Source: Eubacteriales bacterium (GTDB taxonomy: Bacteria; Bacillota; Clostridia; Oscillospirales; Butyricicoccaceae). From it: a stretch of 49,583 bases of DNA. Below the pieces are notes generated by a model. The model was given only the letters and a program-made list of their open reading frames with translations, made no database searches and had not been told where the DNA came from. Below, piece after piece: positions 1 to 8,235 of the stretch. The DNA lies in NCBI GenBank assembly GCA_030539335.1, contig JAUNSG010000017.1:1-49583 (forward strand). Direction: 5' to 3'. The translations under genes were made by a program, and so were the position numbers. The stretch's first letter is position 1. Every line of letters starts with the position of its first letter.

Positions 1-20
1 TTCACACGGTTTCACACAAA

Positions 21-54
21 AAATGGAGCCATCGCAATCGCGATGGCTCCATTT
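21..54 (-). terminator. Intrinsic terminator of tetritol operon 1
   Basis: A perfect 15-bp stem (21-35 with 40-54) encloses a 4-nt loop. Read leftward it is followed by a short T-run. It lies about 40 bp beyond the stop codon of the isomerase gene, so it should end the operon that starts near 5.2 kb. Confidence 0.85.
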
Positions 55-92
55 CATATATATAAACTTGTCAAAGCAACCAGAATGAAAAC

Positions 93-536
93 TTATCCGC
101 GGGATATGTCGTAGTCACGGTAGCAATCCACCTTCGGCTGGGACGAGCAGCCCTGCTCGAACTCCGAGGCAAGGAAGGTCTCTGCCAGCTTCTCGATCGA
201 ACGGATTCCCAGCGTAAATGCACCGAAGCAGGCAACATTGGCATTGTTGCTCTTGCGTGCACGCTCCGCCGAGTAAATATCTGTGCACAGCGCTGCGTAA
301 CAGCCCTTCACCTTGTTTGCGGCAATGCTCATGCCAAGGCCCGTGCCACAGAGCAGCAGTCCCTGATCGTAGCTTCCATTCGCAACCGCTTCCGCAACCT
401 TAATCGCGGTGTGTGCATAGATCGGATCCTCACTGCCCATGTCGGTCAGATCGTATCCCAGCTTGGTCAGATATTGAATCAGATCCTGCTTTTGCTCCTC
501 TGCATTCGGATCGCATCCAATTGCTATCTTTTTCAT
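93..536 (-). CDS. RpiB/LacAB-family sugar-phosphate isomerase, copy 1
   Basis: This 147-aa protein is full length for the RpiB/LacA/LacB family. It has the GCDPNA start, the CGTGLGM loop with the family cysteine at about residue 63, and the SERARKSNNANV-type phosphate-binding region. Known members interconvert aldose and ketose phosphates such as ribose 5-P/ribulose 5-P. In tetritol pathways a homologue (DerI) converts D-erythrulose 4-P to D-erythrose 4-P. Its position as last gene after dhaK and dhaL, in an operon headed by an EltD-like dehydrogenase, makes the DerI role the best inference. The protein is identical to the copy at 27039-27482. The gaps to dhaL are short (16 bp), so co-translation within one operon is expected. 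Substrate specificity is not readable from sequence. Confidence 0.9.
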   Translation of the reverse strand: MKKIAIGCDPNAEEQKQDLIQYLTKLGYDLTDMGSEDPIYAHTAIKVAEAVANGSYDQGLLLCGTGLGMSIAANKVKGCYAALCTDIYSAERARKSNNANVACFGAFTLGIRSIEKLAETFLASEFEQGCSSQPKVDCYRDYDISRG

Positions 537-552
537 CGTGAATCCTCCTCGC

Positions 553-1191
553 TTATTCCATGACAGCCTTCATACCGTCAGCCATTGACTGTAAGATGAT
601 ACAGCAGGACGTGGCACCCGCATCCAGTACGCCGCGGGAACGCTCACCCAGACGGGAGGCGCGTCCATACTTCGCCACCATATCCTTTGTGCTTTCCTTG
701 CCTGCCTCTGCGCTTTCCTTCATGCAGTCCAGCGCATCTGCAAAGGACTTGCCTTCTGCAACGGCCTTCTTCAGTCCCTGGATTGCCGTATTCAAGGTAT
801 CCACCAGCGTCTTATCCCCAGGACGCGCATCGACGATCCCATACAGGCCATCTAGACCGGCTTCCAGCATCTCGATAAACAGCTCCGGTGTGATATCCTC
901 GGCATCCTCTGCCTTATCCGCCATCTCCATCAGGATCGTGCCGTAAATCGGTCCCATGGAACCACCGATTTCATTGACTAATATAGACCCTAAGTCGATC
1001 AGGCCATCCACAAAGCTGGTTTCTGCATCCCCAAGGCGCTCGCCATAGGTGACAAAGCCCTTGTTCATATTCATGCCGTGGTCGCCGTCACCGATCAGTC
1101 CGTCGATGTCTCCCAAGTACTGCTTGTTTTCATGAATGGCATTGACCATCGACAGCAGGATGGTTCTGCCCTTTTCGTTCTTTACGATCAT
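553..1191 (-). CDS. dhaL: Dihydroxyacetone kinase subunit DhaL, copy 1
   Basis: This 212-aa protein is the ADP/ATP-binding half of a two-subunit dihydroxyacetone-type kinase. The metal and nucleotide aspartates are present in the IGDGDHGMNMN motif (Asp30, Asp35, Asp37), followed by helices typical of the DhaL barrel (SMGPIYG, ARPGDKTLVDTL). DhaL pairs with DhaK to phosphorylate short keto-sugars in the cytoplasm. No dhaM (the phosphotransferase donor subunit) lies in either cluster. The phosphoryl donor is therefore either ATP or a DhaM encoded elsewhere. The gene sits 13 bp after dhaK and 16 bp before the isomerase gene. In this setting the substrate is more likely erythrulose than dihydroxyacetone (inference). 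The protein is identical to the one at 27499-28137. Confidence 0.92.
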   Translation of the reverse strand: MIVKNEKGRTILLSMVNAIHENKQYLGDIDGLIGDGDHGMNMNKGFVTYGERLGDAETSFVDGLIDLGSILVNEIGGSMGPIYGTILMEMADKAEDAEDITPELFIEMLEAGLDGLYGIVDARPGDKTLVDTLNTAIQGLKKAVAEGKSFADALDCMKESAEAGKESTKDMVAKYGRASRLGERSRGVLDAGATSCCIILQSMADGMKAVME

Positions 1192-1204
1192 TCTGATCTC
1201 CTCC

Positions 1205-2203
1205 TTATTTCTGCTTGAGGCCCATGGTATAACAATCCATGTCCACCAGTTCCTTCAGTTCCTCATCCAGCTTCATCATTGTCAGGGTTGCTCCCATCAT
1301 ATCCAGCGAGGTGAAGTAGTTGCCTACATACGAGCGATGTACCTTGATGCCCTTTTCGGTCAGCAGCTTCTCAATTTCATCATAGAGCACGTACAATTCC
1401 ATCACCGGCGTTGCGCCCAGACCGGAAACCAGTACCGCAACCTCGTCGCCCTCGACAAACGGATAATCCGGAAGAACAACATTCACCATCTGCTGTGCCA
1501 TTTCCGCCGCCGTACCCAGAGGCTGAACTGCAATTCCCGGCTCGCCATGATGGCCGATGCCGACTTCCATCGTACCCTCTTTGATCTCAAAGTTCGGGTG
1601 TCCCACTGCCGGGAGCGTGCACGGTGTCAGACCGATGCCGACGCTTCGCGTGTTGTCGATGGCCTTCTGTGCCGCTGCAATGACTTCGTCCAGATTGCCG
1701 CCCTTGGCAGCCTTGGCGCCGCCGCACTTCCACATGAAGATCTCACCTGCAACGCCGCGGCGTTTTTCTCTCTGATCCTTCGGAGCCGATGCGACATCGT
1801 CGTTTGCCACAACCGTTTTAACGGTTAATCCATCTTTCTTTGCCATGCGGACCGCCATTTTGACGTTCATGTTGTCGCCGGAATAGTTACCGTACAGGCA
1901 GGCAACGCCGGCGCCACCGTCCGCTGCATGGAACGCATCTCGGAATGCGGCTGCTGTGGGGGAAGAACAGATTTCACCGACAGCAGCGGCATCACACATA
2001 TTCTCACCCACATAGCCGATGAATGCCGGCTTGTGTCCCGAGCCGCCGCCCGTTACCACGCCGACCTTGCCGGCGACCGGCGCCGCCTTGGCTGCCAGAA
2101 CGCGCGGATGCTCAGTGGTCTTGACCATATCACTATGTACCTTCACGAAGCCTTTCAGCATCTCATCGACGATATTGTCCGGATTATTTAAAATTCTCTG
2201 CAT
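1205..2203 (-). CDS. dhaK: Dihydroxyacetone kinase subunit DhaK, copy 1
   Basis: This 332-aa protein is the substrate-binding subunit of a DHA-type kinase. Motifs seen are TGGGSGHKPAFIGYVG (about 51-66) and GIGHHGEPG, in which His219 aligns with the histidine that binds the keto-sugar covalently as a hemiaminal. Family members phosphorylate dihydroxyacetone. Homologues in tetritol pathways (DerK, LerK) act on erythrulose. The dehydrogenase at the head of the operon argues for a C4 ketose here. A GGAGGG ribosome site precedes the ATG by 7 nt. The amino acid sequence equals copy 2, while the first ~440 nt of the gene differ from it at about 18 silent sites. Confidence 0.93.
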   Translation of the reverse strand: MQRILNNPDNIVDEMLKGFVKVHSDMVKTTEHPRVLAAKAAPVAGKVGVVTGGGSGHKPAFIGYVGENMCDAAAVGEICSSPTAAAFRDAFHAADGGAGVACLYGNYSGDNMNVKMAVRMAKKDGLTVKTVVANDDVASAPKDQREKRRGVAGEIFMWKCGGAKAAKGGNLDEVIAAAQKAIDNTRSVGIGLTPCTLPAVGHPNFEIKEGTMEVGIGHHGEPGIAVQPLGTAAEMAQQMVNVVLPDYPFVEGDEVAVLVSGLGATPVMELYVLYDEIEKLLTEKGIKVHRSYVGNYFTSLDMMGATLTMMKLDEELKELVDMDCYTMGLKQK

Positions 2204-2255
2204 TATAAAACCCTCCTAATCTTACTTCATTATGCAAAAGGAAACTTACTTGACA

Positions 2256-3956
2256 TTAAGACGCATCTTCCGCCAGGGGCTGGTTCCGATAAATCATTAC
2301 CATCGCCGTACCGTTGCAGATAAAATACAGCAGCGATAACACCAGGGACAGGATCTTGTAGCTCGCCAACGGGAAAACGTTCATGCCACAAAGGATACCG
2401 CACACAACGAATACCGCCAGACCGACGAAGCCGATTCCCCGCAGCGTCCGTGCAAGGACTGGTTTTTCCGGCTTCTGCTCTTCGGACCGCATGCTGTTGA
2501 CATACTCCTGCAGCGCCTGTTCGTATTCCATTTCTTCTTTTTCTTCCCTTTCGTACGTTTCCTTGGCTCCCATCAGCCCCGCGAGAATCACATAGCTGAC
2601 CGCTGCCACAAAGAACGATGGAATAAATACCAGATTCTGATGCATCACACCGCTGCCGATCATCACCGCATCAAACACAATACTCAAAACCCAGGAAACC
2701 GTTGCGGCAAGGTTCATATCCTTCCGGCGGTACAGATTCCAGTAACGGGTCAGGCCAATCTTGGGGAACAGGAAATGCTCTGTGACACAAACTGCACCGA
2801 TGCCTTCCACCGCCAGTCCCAGATAGGTCAGGATATCGGCTGCTCCCTGGCAGCCCGGGAAGCAGGCAACGATCGTAATGATTCCGCCAAGGATGTAAGT
2901 GAGCTTTTTCCGCTCAATTTTGTGGAAAATTACGTTAAACGCGAGCGTAATACGGTAAATCGTAGGGTTGGCGGTCGTCCATCCGGCGATAATTACCGCA
3001 ATCAAACCGGTATAGCCCAGCAGGGTAAAGGTAACTTCGCCAGGATCAAGAATCGCCAACGGAGTGCTCAGGATAATGGAGGCCGTGGCACCCATGATGC
3101 CTGCGACGATCCATGCAAAAAAGTGTCCTACAAACATGCCGACGGCGGAAATCGCACCGTATTTATACGTTTTGGCAAAACGCAGCATCGGCATATCGTT
3201 CAATCCTACATGCCATGCCAAATTGCAGATCCATGCAAAACCAATGACATGCATAATTCCAAGATGCTGCCCTCCGGCGCCGTTATCCCCGGTCCAGACG
3301 TAGTGATTCAATAAATCCAGGAAATCGGCAGGCGAATGAACTCCCGCACTTCCAACCGCCTGAATCAACTGCGGCAGTGTAATCAGAAGGCTGACGAAAA
3401 ACAGGCTGATCATCCAGGGAACACAGGTAGCTGCAAATCGCGAGACCGCTTCAAATCCGTTCGCCGCAATAAATGTGACAACAGCTCCAAGAATCAAAAC
3501 AATCACAACAAATCGGAGGTTGGTCGGATACCATTCCGTCTGGATTGGCACCTGGAAGATCCTGCGGATCGCAGTGCCTGAGATACTGATGCCCGAGGCC
3601 GCCAACGCCGCCAGCCCTATGCCTAAAACAGCGTTATAGGCCTTCTGCATCTTACCTCCGAGAATGCGGCTCAGATATGTATACAGGGTCAGTCTCGTAT
3701 CCACTGCAAGTGCAGCGCACAAAAAGGTAAAGGACAAAACCGCCAGAATATTGCCGATAATCAAGCCGATTAAGATATCTGTCGCAGTGCATCCATACTG
3801 CACCAGTGTTGCGCCGATGACGAATTCGGTCGCTGCAATATGCTCTCCTCCATACAGTCCAACATAATGTCCTGCGCCGCACAATTCCTGATCCGCGACC
3901 GGCCAATCGCATCGTGGCGTCGCTTTTACTCTGTCCATAATTAATTTATCCGGCAT
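2256..3956 (-). CDS. NCS1-family (cytosine/purine permease-like) carrier, cluster 1
   Basis: This 566-aa integral membrane protein has about 12 hydrophobic segments. After the N-terminal TPRCDWPVAD motif come a first membrane helix containing GEHIAATEFVIGATLVQYG and a GWTTANPT motif in the middle, both typical of the nucleobase:cation symporter-1 group. The C-terminal third carries a cytoplasmic Glu/Lys-rich stretch (EREEKEEMEYEQALQEY) before two last helices. Known NCS1 members import cytosine, purines, allantoin or hydantoins. Here the gene sits between a polyol dehydrogenase and dhaK, so it probably brings in the pathway substrate, a four-carbon polyol (inference). It is clearly paralogous over its whole length to the carrier at 30009-31733. 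Confidence 0.85.
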   Translation of the reverse strand: MPDKLIMDRVKATPRCDWPVADQELCGAGHYVGLYGGEHIAATEFVIGATLVQYGCTATDILIGLIIGNILAVLSFTFLCAALAVDTRLTLYTYLSRILGGKMQKAYNAVLGIGLAALAASGISISGTAIRRIFQVPIQTEWYPTNLRFVVIVLILGAVVTFIAANGFEAVSRFAATCVPWMISLFFVSLLITLPQLIQAVGSAGVHSPADFLDLLNHYVWTGDNGAGGQHLGIMHVIGFAWICNLAWHVGLNDMPMLRFAKTYKYGAISAVGMFVGHFFAWIVAGIMGATASIILSTPLAILDPGEVTFTLLGYTGLIAVIIAGWTTANPTIYRITLAFNVIFHKIERKKLTYILGGIITIVACFPGCQGAADILTYLGLAVEGIGAVCVTEHFLFPKIGLTRYWNLYRRKDMNLAATVSWVLSIVFDAVMIGSGVMHQNLVFIPSFFVAAVSYVILAGLMGAKETYEREEKEEMEYEQALQEYVNSMRSEEQKPEKPVLARTLRGIGFVGLAVFVVCGILCGMNVFPLASYKILSLVLSLLYFICNGTAMVMIYRNQPLAEDAS

Positions 3957-3999
3957 GAAAATCCCTCCTTATTCGGTCCGGAAAAAGTTTTTCGGATGG

Positions 4000-5079
4000 T
4001 TAGGGAATCAGTACAACCTTCATTGCACCTTCCTTACCGGTCTTTGCATATTCAAATCCCGTCTTCCAGTCATCCAGCGAGAACTTATGGGAAACCACAC
4101 CGTTGGTCGGCAGTTTTCCGTTGCCGATCCACTCGATTACAGTATCATAGCAGAACGGACTTAAATGTGCTCCCAGCAGATCCAACTCCTTTCGGTCGGA
4201 AATAATGCTCCAGTCTACGGTGACAGGCTGTCCAAACACCGAGAATTCTACGAAACGGCCCATCTTGCGGATCATATCAAGACCCTGCTGAACGCTGGAC
4301 GGATGCCCCGTCGCTTCAATATAGATGTCGCATCCATAACCGCCGGTCAACGCCTTGACCTTTTCGACAACATTTTCCTTCCCCGGATTCATCACCAAAT
4401 CCGCACCAAATTCCTTTGCTTTGGCCAAACGCTCCTCACTCATATCCAGCACGATCAGACGCTTCGGATTTGCCTGGCGGATCGCTCCCACCATGCCGAG
4501 ACCCAGCGTGCCGGCGCCGGAAAGAACAACCACATCGGTCGTGGTAACCTGCGCGCGCTGTACACAATGGAACGAGCAGGCAAACGGTTCAATCAGCGCA
4601 GCCTTTTCAATCGGCATATCGGCCGGAACCATATACGGAAGCGCTTCCTTCGTCAGGCGTACATACTCCGCCATTCCGCCGTTGACGTTGTTCTGAAAAC
4701 CAAACAAATCATGCTTTTCGCACATCCAGTGTCTTCCCGTTTTGCAGAACAGGCAGTCTCCGCAGGGAACGATCTGCTCCGGGCAGATGCGGTCGCCCAG
4801 CTTCCAGTCTCCCTTTACGTTCTTTCCCATTTCCACAACCGTTCCAACAAATTCATGTCCCGGAATCATCGGAGCCTTGATATACTTCGGCTGTCCGTCA
4901 AAGCCCCAGAAGCTGGCCGCGCCTCCAAACGCTTTCACGTCACCTGCACAGATACCGCAGGCCTCAACCTTCAAAATCATCTCTCCCTCACCGGCTCTTG
5001 GGGTGTCCACCATCTCGAGGCGATAATCTCCAGGTGCATAAGCTACAATTGCTTTCATCTTCTTCGGTAACATACTCAT
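4000..5079 (-). CDS. eltD: Zinc-dependent erythritol/L-threitol dehydrogenase-like enzyme
   Basis: This medium-chain dehydrogenase is 359 aa from the chosen ATG at 5079, which has an AAAGGA site 6 nt upstream; longer starts are possible. It shows Cys44 and the GHE motif (His75, Glu76) of the catalytic zinc, and the structural zinc cysteines 106, 109, 112 and 120. The Rossmann fingerprint is SGAGTLG. The segments EQIVPCGDCLFCK, HDLFGF, VTVDWSIISD and LDLLGAH match my memory of the mycobacterial erythritol/L-threitol dehydrogenase EltD. That enzyme oxidises these polyols with NAD to L-erythrulose. It heads the operon containing the carrier, dhaK, dhaL and rpiB. One gap remains: the classical L-erythrulose route also needs an L-erythrulose-1-P isomerase (LerI), and none is visible here. 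Confidence 0.8.
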   Translation of the reverse strand: MSMLPKKMKAIVAYAPGDYRLEMVDTPRAGEGEMILKVEACGICAGDVKAFGGAASFWGFDGQPKYIKAPMIPGHEFVGTVVEMGKNVKGDWKLGDRICPEQIVPCGDCLFCKTGRHWMCEKHDLFGFQNNVNGGMAEYVRLTKEALPYMVPADMPIEKAALIEPFACSFHCVQRAQVTTTDVVVLSGAGTLGLGMVGAIRQANPKRLIVLDMSEERLAKAKEFGADLVMNPGKENVVEKVKALTGGYGCDIYIEATGHPSSVQQGLDMIRKMGRFVEFSVFGQPVTVDWSIISDRKELDLLGAHLSPFCYDTVIEWIGNGKLPTNGVVSHKFSLDDWKTGFEYAKTGKEGAMKVVLIP

Positions 5080-5234
5080 AACCATTCCTTTCATAACTGT
5101 AATCATCATTTACATAAGTTAAAGCTTTTTTACAAGAGAATATCGCAATTATTCCACATAAGAGCAATAAATCTTCGAAAACACGTAGCTTGCAAGCGTC
5201 TTTGTCGTTTTCTTTTGTAAATATCTTTGACACT

Positions 5235-5263
5235 AGTATGCCACTCCTCACGGCTTCTGTCAA
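5235..5263 (-). promoter_or_regulatory. Promoter of tetritol operon 1
   Basis: On the minus strand a perfect -35 TTGACA (5258-5263) is followed after 17 nt by CATACT (5235-5240, 4 of 6 matches). It would give a leader of about 150 nt before the dehydrogenase ATG. It lies in the intergenic region shared with the divergent ROK gene, a likely place for ROK control. Confidence 0.5.
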
Positions 5264-5321
5264 TCGTGATATCCTACAAAGTATTTTTCCTTTTTTTGTA
5301 GATAATGCCCTCAAGCTGTGG

Positions 5322-5327
5322 TATAAT
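5322..5327 (+). promoter_or_regulatory. Extended -10 promoter of ROK gene
   Basis: TGG directly precedes a perfect TATAAT, giving an extended -10 element about 46 bp before the ROK start codon. No good -35 box is seen at 17 nt, which extended -10 promoters can do without. Confidence 0.55.
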
Positions 5328-5372
5328 AAAATAACTTCAGTAAATCATATTGACTTATGTTCGAGGTGAATT

Positions 5373-6509
5373 ATGAGTACAATGACAACGGCCGATGTCA
5401 GGCAAAAAAACAAGGAAAGTATCCTGCAATATATCTATAAGCAAAAATGTACCCATCAGCAGCTTATCTGTGAAACGCTTAATATCAGCCGTCCTACGGT
5501 AATTCCGATCCTTCGGGAATTTGAAGAAGAGGGCATCATTTCCAAGGCCGGCTACTTCGAGTCCACCGGCGGAAGAAAAGCAAAAGCTATCGTATTCGTT
5601 GCCAATTCCAAAATTTCTCTCGGAGTAGAGCTTTTGATCGATTCCTATAAAATCACCGCACTGAATCTTTACGGAGAGACCATTGACAGCGCCTGTTACG
5701 AAACGCCCTTCGAGCATTCCAGTGAATACTATCACACGGTATGCGATTCGATTTCCGCGTTTATCCAGGATCACTCCATCCCTCCGGAAAAAATCCTCGG
5801 GATCGGTATTGTATTACAGGGGCTGATTTCCTCCGATGGAAATCATGTAACATATGGAAAAATACTAAATTGTACCGGATTGACGATCCACTCATTTACC
5901 AAGTATTTGCCGTATCCCTGTAAGTTCTTCCACGATGCGGAGGCTGCGGCGCTGGATGAGTTATGGCTCAATCCCCAGCTGACCAATGCGATCTATATGA
6001 ATATCCGCAGCCATGTGAGCGGCGCTGTCATTGTGAACCGGGACTTCCTCCAGGGGACCGCACTGAAAAGCGGCGTTTTCGAACACATGTGTCTCATTCC
6101 GAATGGAAGAACCTGTTATTGCGGACGAAAAGGCTGTGTCGAAACCTATTGCTCAACACAGCCGTTATTGGATATGGCCGGAACGCTGGATCATTTCTTT
6201 GCCAAATTGCGAGAGAATGATACCTCCTGCCAGACATGCTGGCTTGGATATTTATATTACCTTGCGTCCGCGATTAACAATCTTCGTATGTTTATTGATT
6301 ATCCCATTATTATCGGCGGTACTCTGACGCAATATCTGCAAAAACAGGATATCCAGACGCTGCACCAGTTGATTTATGACAGAACGACATTCCCCAGTGA
6401 TACCGAGTTTATCTATGTAAGCCGTTCTTCCAAATCCGCGATCAGCCGTGGCGCTGCGCTCCCATATATCAAGCAGTACCTGTCTTCCCGTTTCGGCCTT
6501 CCCGTCTGA
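5373..6509 (+). CDS. ROK-family transcriptional regulator
   Basis: This 378-aa protein has a winged helix-turn-helix at residues 10-65 (ILQYIYKQ...NISRPTVIPILREFEEEGII) and a ROK sugar-kinase-like domain after it. The ROK zinc motif is present (CYCGRKGCVETYC, Cys248/250/255). The glycine-rich catalytic loop is replaced by SHVSGAVIVNRDFLQG, so it is probably a sensor rather than a kinase. ROK regulators of this XylR/NagC type usually repress a nearby sugar operon until the sugar or its phosphate binds. It diverges from the tetritol operon and precedes an FGGY kinase gene on the same strand, so both are candidate targets. The start is ATG at 5373 with a GAGGTG site. Confidence 0.88.
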   Translation: MSTMTTADVRQKNKESILQYIYKQKCTHQQLICETLNISRPTVIPILREFEEEGIISKAGYFESTGGRKAKAIVFVANSKISLGVELLIDSYKITALNLYGETIDSACYETPFEHSSEYYHTVCDSISAFIQDHSIPPEKILGIGIVLQGLISSDGNHVTYGKILNCTGLTIHSFTKYLPYPCKFFHDAEAAALDELWLNPQLTNAIYMNIRSHVSGAVIVNRDFLQGTALKSGVFEHMCLIPNGRTCYCGRKGCVETYCSTQPLLDMAGTLDHFFAKLRENDTSCQTCWLGYLYYLASAINNLRMFIDYPIIIGGTLTQYLQKQDIQTLHQLIYDRTTFPSDTEFIYVSRSSKSAISRGAALPYIKQYLSSRFGLPV

Positions 6510-6610
6510 AACCACTCCCTTCGAAGGCATTATCTTTTACAAAACCAATTCTTACAAAACAGAACAAAATATAACATCAGAATCATCTATGGATACAAAG
6601 GAGATGGAAC

Positions 6611-8158
6611 ATGGAGCAGTATTATGCAGGATTTGATGCGGGCACGCAAAGTGTAAAAGCGGTCATCTGCAATGAAAATATGGAGTGTATCGCCTCTTGC
6701 AGCAAGCCTACCCACCTGTTTTACCCGCACCCCGGCTGGGTTCAAATGGACGTTGACGAATATTTACAGCTGACCAAAGAGTGCCTGCGCGAATGCGTAG
6801 AGCAGATGAAGGCGCAGGGGCTTTCCCCGGAAGGCGTGCGTTCCATCATGGGCGACGGCATCATCTGCGGCATCGCCGGTGTAGATGTAGAGGGCAATGC
6901 AATCACACCCTATATCAACTATCTCGACTCCCGCACAGCGGAGGATGTCGACGCGATCAATGCGAAGGGCTTGGAAATCTGGGGCAAGGAAACAGGGAAC
7001 CCCGGTGCCAACTGCATGTTTCCCGCCATGTTCGCCCGATGGTTTCTCAAGAACAGCCCGGAATTTCGCAGCCGCGGTGTAAAATTCGTCCACAACGCTC
7101 CCTATGTACTGGCTCATCTTGCAGGGCTGCGTGCTGACGATATGTTCATCGATTGGGGTGCGATGTCCGGCTGGGGTCTCGGCTATCATGTCTATAACAA
7201 GGAATGGTCCTCCGAACAGCTGGAATTGCTGGGCATAGATCCTTCCTATCTGCCCAAAATCGTCAAGCCGTGGAGCATCATCGGTGCTCTGACCGCAGAC
7301 GCTGCACACGAAACCGGCCTTCCGGAAGGGACTCCCATCTGTGCCGGCGCCGGGGACACGATGCAATCCATGATCGGAAGTGGTATTCTGGAAGCCGGAC
7401 ACGCCGTGGATGTCGCCGGAACCTGTGCCATGTTCTGTGTCTCCACCTCCGGGATCATCCCGGAACTCAGCCAGCCGGGCCGCAATTTGATTTTCAACAG
7501 CGGTACTCTGCCGGATACGTACTTCTATTGGGGCTTTATCCGCACCGGCGGACTGGCCCTTCGCTGGTTCAAGGATAACATCTGTAAAAAGGAGGAGGAT
7601 CCTTCGTACTATCAGGAGCTCAGCCGTCAGGCAGCACTAGTACCAGTCGGCTCCAACGGGGTGCTGTTTCTCCCCTATTTGACCGGTGGGATGGGAGATC
7701 AGGCCGATGCCAGCGGCTGTTTCCTGAACATGACTCTTGATACCAATCAAAACGTACTCTGGCGCGCGGTGCTGGAGGCCATTGGCTACGACTATATGGA
7801 AATTACGGATATCTATCGCCACGCCGGAGCGGATTTGAGCCGCATTACCATCACCGAGGGCGGAAGCCGCGATGATCTTTGGAATCAGATGAAGTCGGAT
7901 ATGCTCGGCAGTCAGGTTGCAACCTTGTGCCATGAGGGCGGTGCGGTCATCACAAACTGCCTGTTCGGCGCGTACGCCGTTGGCGACATAACGGACATCC
8001 ACGCAAAGCTGGAAGACTATTTACGTATTAAGAAAATCTATCATCCGCAGCCAGAGGCTGAAAAACAATATCGTCGCCTGTATCAAATGCAGAAAAAGCT
8101 CGTCAAATCAGAAATGATTGATGTTTTCTCCAAACTACAGGAACTTCGCAACGGATGA
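6611..8158 (+). CDS. FGGY-family carbohydrate kinase
   Basis: This 515-aa protein is the usual length for the FGGY family. Family signs are the N-terminal phosphate loop AGFDAGTQSVKAVI, the NYLDSRT segment, the DVAGTCAMF loop of the second domain, PYLTGGMGDQAD and EGGSRDDLWNQMKSDMLG near the C terminus. These cytoplasmic kinases use ATP to phosphorylate sugars or polyols such as xylulose, glycerol, ribulose or erythritol. The substrate cannot be told from sequence. Its neighbours, ROK regulator and tetritol operon, suggest a pentose, pentitol or tetritol-related compound. An AAAGGAG site precedes the ATG, and the gene starts about 100 bp after the ROK stop, so a joint transcript is plausible. 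Confidence 0.87.
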   Translation: MEQYYAGFDAGTQSVKAVICNENMECIASCSKPTHLFYPHPGWVQMDVDEYLQLTKECLRECVEQMKAQGLSPEGVRSIMGDGIICGIAGVDVEGNAITPYINYLDSRTAEDVDAINAKGLEIWGKETGNPGANCMFPAMFARWFLKNSPEFRSRGVKFVHNAPYVLAHLAGLRADDMFIDWGAMSGWGLGYHVYNKEWSSEQLELLGIDPSYLPKIVKPWSIIGALTADAAHETGLPEGTPICAGAGDTMQSMIGSGILEAGHAVDVAGTCAMFCVSTSGIIPELSQPGRNLIFNSGTLPDTYFYWGFIRTGGLALRWFKDNICKKEEDPSYYQELSRQAALVPVGSNGVLFLPYLTGGMGDQADASGCFLNMTLDTNQNVLWRAVLEAIGYDYMEITDIYRHAGADLSRITITEGGSRDDLWNQMKSDMLGSQVATLCHEGGAVITNCLFGAYAVGDITDIHAKLEDYLRIKKIYHPQPEAEKQYRRLYQMQKKLVKSEMIDVFSKLQELRNG

Positions 8159-8184
8159 TATCCGATGGATCGATACGATCAGAA

Positions 8185-8214
8185 AAGGGGCACAGACTTT
8201 CGTCTGTGCCCCTT
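8185..8214. terminator. Bidirectional terminator between FGGY kinase and tannase-like genes
   Basis: A perfect 13-bp stem (8185-8197 with 8202-8214) with a 4-nt loop lies between two convergent genes. It can end both. The flanking T-runs are short on both sides. Confidence 0.8.
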
Positions 8215-8235
8215 GGCAGTTTCTGTTTCCAATGT

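Larger units (their letters stand above)
93..2203 (-). repeat. Direct repeat copy A: dhaK-dhaL-rpiB block
   Basis: This stretch matches 27039-29149 in the same orientation, with a constant offset of 26,946 and no indels. Identity begins at the dhaK start codon and stops at the rpiB stop codon, with unrelated sequence outside. From 133 to 1762 I saw no difference, including both intergenic gaps. I counted two silent differences at 126 and 132, and about 18 silent ones between 1763 and 2203. Confidence 0.95.

Noticed and set aside
5180..5220. A catabolite-repression (cre)-like stretch around tgcaagcgtcttt
   Set aside because: Several mismatches to the consensus and not palindromic; no reliable operator call.
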